49,896 bases of DNA, taken from the NCBI GenBank assembly GCA_947576945.1, contig CANPTH010000032.1, positions 1-49,896 of the forward strand. Direction: 5' to 3'. A model generated the notes under the pieces. It was not told the DNA's origin. It saw nothing but the letters and a program-made list of their open reading frames with translations, and did no database searches. Made by a program: the position numbers and the translations under genes. How positions within the stretch are numbered: the first letter of the stretch is position 1; each line of letters opens with the position of its first letter. Source of the stretch: an uncultured Lachnospiraceae bacterium. GTDB taxonomy: Bacteria > Bacillota > Clostridia > Lachnospirales > Lachnospiraceae. Below, piece by piece: positions 45,440 through 49,896 of this stretch.

Positions 45440-46519
45440 TCAGACTTTATACATCTCCGTATAATACTTCTGGTAATCACCGCTCGTGACATTCTTCATC
45501 CACTCTTCATGCTCAAAGAACCACTGAATCGTGCGCCTGATCCCCTCTTCGAACATGGTCTCCGGCTCCCAGCCGATCTCTTCCTTTATCTTATCCGGCG
45601 CAATGGCATACCTTCTGTCATGTCCCTTGCGGTCCTCCACATATGTGATCAGCTCTTCACTGACAAGCGCTCTGCGCGGATCGTCCTCCGACAGCATTTC
45701 CTGCAGTGTCTTAATGATAATCCTGATAATCTCGATATTCTGCTTCTCATTATGGCCGCCCACATTGTAGGTCTCAAACAGTCTGCCCTGTTCCTGCACC
45801 ATATCGATAGCCTTGGCATGATCCTCCACGTACAGCCAGTCGCGGACGTTCTTCCCGTCCCCATAGACCGGAAGCTTCTTCCCCTGCAGTGCATTGTTGA
45901 TGATCAGCGGGATCAGTTTCTCCGGGAACTGGTAAGGCCCGTAGTTGTTCGAACAGTTGGTAATATTCGCCGGGAAATGATAAGTATCCATATAAGATCT
46001 CACCAGCATGTCCGACCCTGCCTTGCTGGCAGAATATGGACTGTGCGGCGCATAGGGCGTCGTCTCATAGAAATAGCCGCCGTCCTCCTCCAGGGAACCA
46101 TACACCTCATCCGTGGAAACATGCAGGAACTTCCTGTCTTCCTTAAAACTGCCGTCCGGCAGCTCCCACGCCGTCTTGGCACAATTCAGCATCACCGCCG
46201 TACCCAGCACATTGGTCTGCACAAACACCTCCGGATTCCTGATACTCCTGTCTACATGGCTCTCCGCTGCAAAATGCACTACCCTGTGGATCTCATTAGC
46301 CGCAAATATCGCTGCAATGGCCTCTTTATCGCAGATATCCGCTTTGACAAACGTATAGTTCTCCTGCCCCTCAAATTCCTTCAGATTCTCCAGATTCCCC
46401 GCATAAGTCAATGCATCCACGTTGATGATCCGGATCTCTTTACCGTATTTACGAAACATATAATGAATATAGTTGGATCCGATAAAGCCGGCTCCTCCCG
46501 TTACAAGATAAGTCCTCAT
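45440..46519 (-). CDS. rfbB: dTDP-glucose 4,6-dehydratase
   Basis: A 359-residue short-chain dehydratase converting dTDP-glucose to dTDP-4-keto-6-deoxyglucose. The NAD-binding GGAGFIGSNYIHYMF motif is at the N-terminus; STDEVYGSLEEDGGYFYETT and the catalytic YSASKAGSD are present, as are RVVHFAAESHVDRSI and NCSNNYGPYQFPEKLIPLII. The ATG at 46519 has AGGAGAG upstream; the frame to 46582 is an artefact of open reading. It is the second gene of the glycan operon, after the large GH25 protein. Confidence 0.97.
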   Translation of the reverse strand: MRTYLVTGGAGFIGSNYIHYMFRKYGKEIRIINVDALTYAGNLENLKEFEGQENYTFVKADICDKEAIAAIFAANEIHRVVHFAAESHVDRSIRNPEVFVQTNVLGTAVMLNCAKTAWELPDGSFKEDRKFLHVSTDEVYGSLEEDGGYFYETTPYAPHSPYSASKAGSDMLVRSYMDTYHFPANITNCSNNYGPYQFPEKLIPLIINNALQGKKLPVYGDGKNVRDWLYVEDHAKAIDMVQEQGRLFETYNVGGHNEKQNIEIIRIIIKTLQEMLSEDDPRRALVSEELITYVEDRKGHDRRYAIAPDKIKEEIGWEPETMFEEGIRRTIQWFFEHEEWMKNVTSGDYQKYYTEMYKV

Positions 46520-46585
46520 TGCAAACTGCTCTCCTTTCCTGATATACCCTATATGATACTGCCACAAGGCACCAAAATGCAACCC

Positions 46586-49500
46586 TTAATAGTGAAGATA
46601 ACTGATATTCATATCTACGTCCCCTTTAATACCGCTGACCTTTCCTTTGGCTGAATACTGCCACATGTCATATCTGGTCGCCGTATAAGTGGGCGCGCTG
46701 GCATACTGTGCCAGCCAGATCTTATAATTCGTCAGACTTCCTGTATTGATCTTCTCACTAAACCATGTCTTATTTGCATAGATCCCCGCAGAATAACCCG
46801 AATTCTGCACCGTCGCGCAGAATGCCCTGCACACTGCAGTCCTTACCTCTCTGCTGACGCCGTCTCCCCGGCCGCCGCTTGCTTCCACATCCAGGAAGAT
46901 CGGGTAGTTGAGTCCGTAGCCGCTGACCAGATTCAGCGCCATGGATGCTTCCTCTACCGCCTCCACCTCGTTGACCGCCTGACTGAAAAAGTAGACGCCA
47001 ACCTTTAACCCGGCCGCTTTCGCTCCCTTGATATTACTCCTGAACTTCGGATCCTCGATCAGCGCTCCCGTAGAAGAACCTCTGTATCCGCAGCGGATAA
47101 TCGCATAGGATACGCCGGAATTTTTCACGGCGTTCCAATCAATACTGCCGTTCCACTTCGACACGTCGATTCCCATGGTTCCCGACGCGGACGACATCTT
47201 TCCGTCACTGCCGAAATGATACCTGGCTCCCTGGATAACCTGATCCCCTGTTACATAATTTCCGTTTTTATCATAAAAATATACGCTGCCATCTATGGTC
47301 TGCCATCCGGTATATTTGTATGCCGCCGCCTCCGTAGATTTCTTATAAAATTTCTCGTATTTCGTGTAATCGTCATAGACCGCCTCCTGATAGGCTCCGG
47401 CAGAATCCAGATAATACATCTGATTGCCGTCCTTGTCCTTCAGTTTGGCTTTCCCGTCTACTGCCGTCTCCTTCTTTACCGTGATCTTATGAACGGCTGA
47501 AATATCCTCATCAGTATTGCAGACGGCTTTGATCTCCACCGTTCCTTCCGCTACGCCGGTGACAACGCCCTTGCCGTCCACCTTCGCTTTCGTCTCGTCA
47601 CTGCTGCTCCATACAGCCTTACCGCCCTCCGGTTCGGTCTTTGCCGTAAGGGTAATTGTCCTGCCAATGACTACTTCCGCCTCACCGCTTATACTGATCT
47701 TCTCATAAAGCTGCAGATGCTGCTCCTCTTCCACCGTCACGCTGCAGACCAGCTCCTGCTCTCCATCCGCTGTCTTTACCCTGGCTGTGATCTTTGCGCT
47801 GCCCACTCCTACGGCCGTAACTTTGCCCTGGTCCACTTTCGCCACTGCCTTATCGCTGCTGGACCATTCTACCGACTTCATCTCCCCCGAAACCACTTTC
47901 ACCGAAAGCGACGCAGACTCCCCCTTCTCAAGTTCCAGACTCGTGGTATTCAGTTCAACTTTCGTCTTCACCGGCTCCTCCGGCTTGTCAGGTTTTGAAG
48001 GATCCTCCGGTTTCGATGGATTTGACGGATCTGCAGGCTTTTCTCCCTCTGCTGTGACTTTTACGGAGCAGGTTGCCTCCTCAATCATATATCCTATTGT
48101 CACTTCCACTTTGATGGTGGCATCCCCTGCGCCGACACCGCTGACATTACCGCTGCTGTCCACAGAAGCTACACCTGTATTGCTGCTGGACCAGACAATG
48201 TAGGGCGTCGCACTGCTGCCGTTAACGGATACCTTAAGCGCAGCCGTCTCCCCCGGCTTCAGCGTAAGACTGCCGTGATCCAGCGCAACAGAAAATTGTA
48301 CAGGATCCGATGGTTCTTCCACCGCCGCCATTTTTCGGTAATTGCTACTGACCGTCCACGGATCCGGTATATTCTTCTTATCGACTTCCGTATATACCGC
48401 CTGTCCTTCTCCAATCGGCGTCTTCGTGGATTCCACCCACTCTACCGTATCCGTCAGAGCAGATTCCACCGCTGTATTCTGCTTGGCGGTATCTTCCGCT
48501 GCGGCATTTACCTCCGACTCGCTCTTTACCTCATCTGCAACATCTACTTTCTTGTACGTGATCTTATCCGAAACCTTAACGCTGCTGGCAGAAGACGGCA
48601 ATACATAAGACGCAAATTTATCATCCGCCAGGGGCAGAATCTTAACGCTGTAGTCTCCTGACGCGATACCTGTCTGATAAATAATGCCGTCCTTATCCTC
48701 ATCCTTTAACGTATAACTCTTACTTCCCGCAACTTCCACTTCAAAGGGAACTCCCCCAATCAGCTTACCTGTAGCCTTATTGACAAATTTGATCTTCAGA
48801 TCCGACTGTATTGATGTAAGGTTCAACCCTACCTCAATGGTCTTATCTTTTTTATCCGCGCCTTCTTCCCCGCTCACTTCGACTTCTTCTTTATCTTCCT
48901 CAAGACCAATCATGCCTGACAGTCTGACCGACTCCGTTACAGCCACCAGCCCGCTCTCCCCAATCACAGAGATACCTGACATTTCTTCTCCGACCAAGGC
49001 AAAAGCTTCCACCTGTTTCTCTACGGATTTTGCATTGACATACAGTCCGCCTGCCAGCAGGGCACCCGCCAGCACCACAACGCCAAGCATAGCCACCACC
49101 ATATCAAGCGCATTCATATGTGCCAGAAAATATTTCAGCCGTACGATAACACCGTCCTCTTCATATGCATCATACTCGCCTTCTTCATATTCATCATCTG
49201 CATACTCGTCGTCTTCGTATTCGTCTTCCGCATATTCGTCGTCTTCGTACTCATCTTCCGCATATTCGTCGTCTTCGTACTCGTCTTCCGCATATTCGTC
49301 GTCTTCGTATTCGTCTTCCGCATACTCGTCGTCTTCGTACTCGTCTTCCGCATACTCGCCGTCATTACTGCCTGTCTGCAGCCTGTCTCCTCTCTCCGCA
49401 CGTCCATGCTTCCGATTGTATGCTTCTATCATCTCGTCATCAAGACACAAAAACTCCAGCGTATCCTCGGTGACACGATCCTCATCCTCCTCATCAAATC

Positions 49501-49606
49501 CGTCCTCGTCATCACCAAAAAAATCTTCTATAAAAACATCTTCACGTTTTTTTCCATATACCATATTTTTTTTACTGCTTCTTCTGCCGTTTTTTCTGTT
49601 TTGCAT
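46586..49606 (-). CDS. Large membrane-anchored GH25 protein with Big2-like domains and acidic cytoplasmic repeats
   Basis: A 1006-residue protein. Residues 1-165 are cytoplasmic and very acidic, containing a 10-residue repeat (AEDEYEDDEY, residues 86-145). A membrane helix follows (168-190). Outside are a Cna-B-like domain (about 265-345), three bacterial Ig-like (Big2) domains with VWSSSNTGVASVD, VEWSSSDKAVAKVD and VWSSSDETKAKVD, a choline-binding-like repeat stretch (GWQTIDGSVYFYDKNGNYVT) and a GH25 domain (811-1006; Asp814, Asp906, Glu908). The start ATG has GGAGGGAAAG upstream. It leads the glycan operon, and a role in opening or docking to peptidoglycan during glycan attachment is possible. 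Confidence 0.9.
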   Translation of the reverse strand: MQNRKNGRRSSKKNMVYGKKREDVFIEDFFGDDEDGFDEEDEDRVTEDTLEFLCLDDEMIEAYNRKHGRAERGDRLQTGSNDGEYAEDEYEDDEYAEDEYEDDEYAEDEYEDDEYAEDEYEDDEYAEDEYEDDEYADDEYEEGEYDAYEEDGVIVRLKYFLAHMNALDMVVAMLGVVVLAGALLAGGLYVNAKSVEKQVEAFALVGEEMSGISVIGESGLVAVTESVRLSGMIGLEEDKEEVEVSGEEGADKKDKTIEVGLNLTSIQSDLKIKFVNKATGKLIGGVPFEVEVAGSKSYTLKDEDKDGIIYQTGIASGDYSVKILPLADDKFASYVLPSSASSVKVSDKITYKKVDVADEVKSESEVNAAAEDTAKQNTAVESALTDTVEWVESTKTPIGEGQAVYTEVDKKNIPDPWTVSSNYRKMAAVEEPSDPVQFSVALDHGSLTLKPGETAALKVSVNGSSATPYIVWSSSNTGVASVDSSGNVSGVGAGDATIKVEVTIGYMIEEATCSVKVTAEGEKPADPSNPSKPEDPSKPDKPEEPVKTKVELNTTSLELEKGESASLSVKVVSGEMKSVEWSSSDKAVAKVDQGKVTAVGVGSAKITARVKTADGEQELVCSVTVEEEQHLQLYEKISISGEAEVVIGRTITLTAKTEPEGGKAVWSSSDETKAKVDGKGVVTGVAEGTVEIKAVCNTDEDISAVHKITVKKETAVDGKAKLKDKDGNQMYYLDSAGAYQEAVYDDYTKYEKFYKKSTEAAAYKYTGWQTIDGSVYFYDKNGNYVTGDQVIQGARYHFGSDGKMSSASGTMGIDVSKWNGSIDWNAVKNSGVSYAIIRCGYRGSSTGALIEDPKFRSNIKGAKAAGLKVGVYFFSQAVNEVEAVEEASMALNLVSGYGLNYPIFLDVEASGGRGDGVSREVRTAVCRAFCATVQNSGYSAGIYANKTWFSEKINTGSLTNYKIWLAQYASAPTYTATRYDMWQYSAKGKVSGIKGDVDMNISYLHY
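49171..49350. repeat. 30-bp coding tandem repeat (six units)
   Basis: Five near-identical 30-bp units fill 49201-49350, each beginning CATAYTCGTCGTCTTCGTAY and differing only at a few C/T or A/G positions. A sixth, diverged unit lies at 49171-49200. They encode the acidic decapeptide repeat of the large GH25 protein. In-frame unit gain or loss would change only the length of the cytoplasmic tail. Confidence 0.9.
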
Positions 49607-49704
49607 CTTTCCCTCCATTCCGTTCTGTATTTTCTATTTTTCAACGCATTTCGTTTTTTGAAATGTATATCTTATGTAAACTCTCTCGTTAACAAATCTG
49701 TAAT

Positions 49705-49733
49705 ATTATAGCATAGAAGCATATTGCATTCAA
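49705..49733 (-). promoter_or_regulatory. Sigma-A promoter of the surface-glycan operon
   Basis: On the minus strand TTGAAT (49728-49733), a 17-base spacer and TATAAT (49705-49710). The predicted start is near 49698, giving a leader of about 92 bases before the large GH25 gene. Confidence 0.75.
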
Positions 49734-49745
49734 GATTTTTTAGTA

Positions 49746-49876
49746 TTATGAGGTTTTTAATCATATTTTGGAAAGATTTACATAATATCCATATATTCCG
49801 CGATGGTTTACACCATTAAATACGCTATTTTACGGTATATCCGCGGGAGTTTGACACTTCCTTTTAAACCTCATAA
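49746..49876. repeat. 11-bp inverted repeat bracketing the upstream intergenic region
   Basis: TTATGAGGTTT (49746-49756) recurs inverted at 49866-49876, enclosing 109 A/T-rich bases with no gene that I can see. It lies just upstream of the glycan-operon promoter and may be ends of a small element or regulator sites. Confidence 0.35.
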
Positions 49877-49896
49877 CACACAAATCTTGTATTTAA

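Noticed and set aside
49171..49380. Regular 30-bp direct repeats that could suggest a CRISPR array
   Set aside because: The units abut without spacers, stay in frame and encode a decapeptide repeat in a clear gene; no cas genes are present.
48780..49661. Ser/Pro-rich plus-strand open frame of 293 codons
   Set aside because: It is the antisense of the large GH25 gene; its Ser/Tyr repeat is the reverse complement of the acidic repeat.

Overview
The window looks like a Lachnospiraceae-type Firmicutes chromosome. The evidence is consensus sigma-A promoters, strong GGAGG ribosome-binding sites, a Gram-positive lipoprotein, LytR-CpsA-Psr and GH25 cell-wall proteins, and long co-oriented operons. 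The assignment is inferred from gene content; there is no rRNA or other marker gene. Almost everything is on the minus strand, so operons read from high to low coordinates. No tRNA, rRNA, CRISPR array or intact transposon was seen.

Left edge (1-2.8 kb): the 3' end of an unrecognised plus-strand gene, a decayed NUDIX-type fragment abutting a MATE exporter, and an IclR-family regulator.

Catabolic locus (2.0-16.8 kb): the promoter at 16.1 kb drives a solute-binding lipoprotein, two CUT1 permeases, a glycosidase-like protein of unknown family, two paralogous FAD oxidoreductases, a glyoxylate-carboligase-like ThDP enzyme, a TIM-barrel isomerase and a D-2-hydroxyacid dehydrogenase. The IclR gene sits at the far end. 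A perfect 25-bp palindrome just downstream of the -10 box is the likely IclR operator. A lactate-racemase (larA) relic, deleted internally and interrupted by a stop, keeps its own divergent promoter. A 277-bp two-hairpin repeat lies between the dehydrogenase and iclR; a 45-bp piece of it recurs at 20.6 kb.

Proteolysis and housekeeping block (16.9-24.5 kb): a Csp-like subtilase, a ClpX with a long charged N-terminal extension, a membrane-anchored HtrA-like protease with a low-complexity tail, and GlmS.

Surface-glycan locus (24.5-49.9 kb): a promoter at 49.7 kb leads a large GH25 protein with Big2-like domains and a 30-bp coding tandem repeat, then rmlB, rmlA, a second GH25 protein, rmlC, a Wzm/Wzt ABC exporter whose ATPase has a C-terminal glycan-binding-type domain, a methyltransferase-kinase-like fusion resembling the WbdD chain terminator, and two large glycosyltransferases. 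Further down are a phosphohexomutase, two more glycosyltransferases, a polyprenyl-phosphate sugar transferase, an LCP ligase and another glycosyltransferase. Together these suggest a rhamnose-containing glycan built on undecaprenyl phosphate, possibly capped, exported by an ABC transporter and attached to peptidoglycan by the LCP protein.

The most interesting points are the WbdD/Wzt-like termination module in a Gram-positive, the unassigned catabolic pathway whose Gcl-like enzyme keeps the canonical catalytic Glu, the paired-hairpin repeat, and a near-identical start-region motif shared by unrelated genes.
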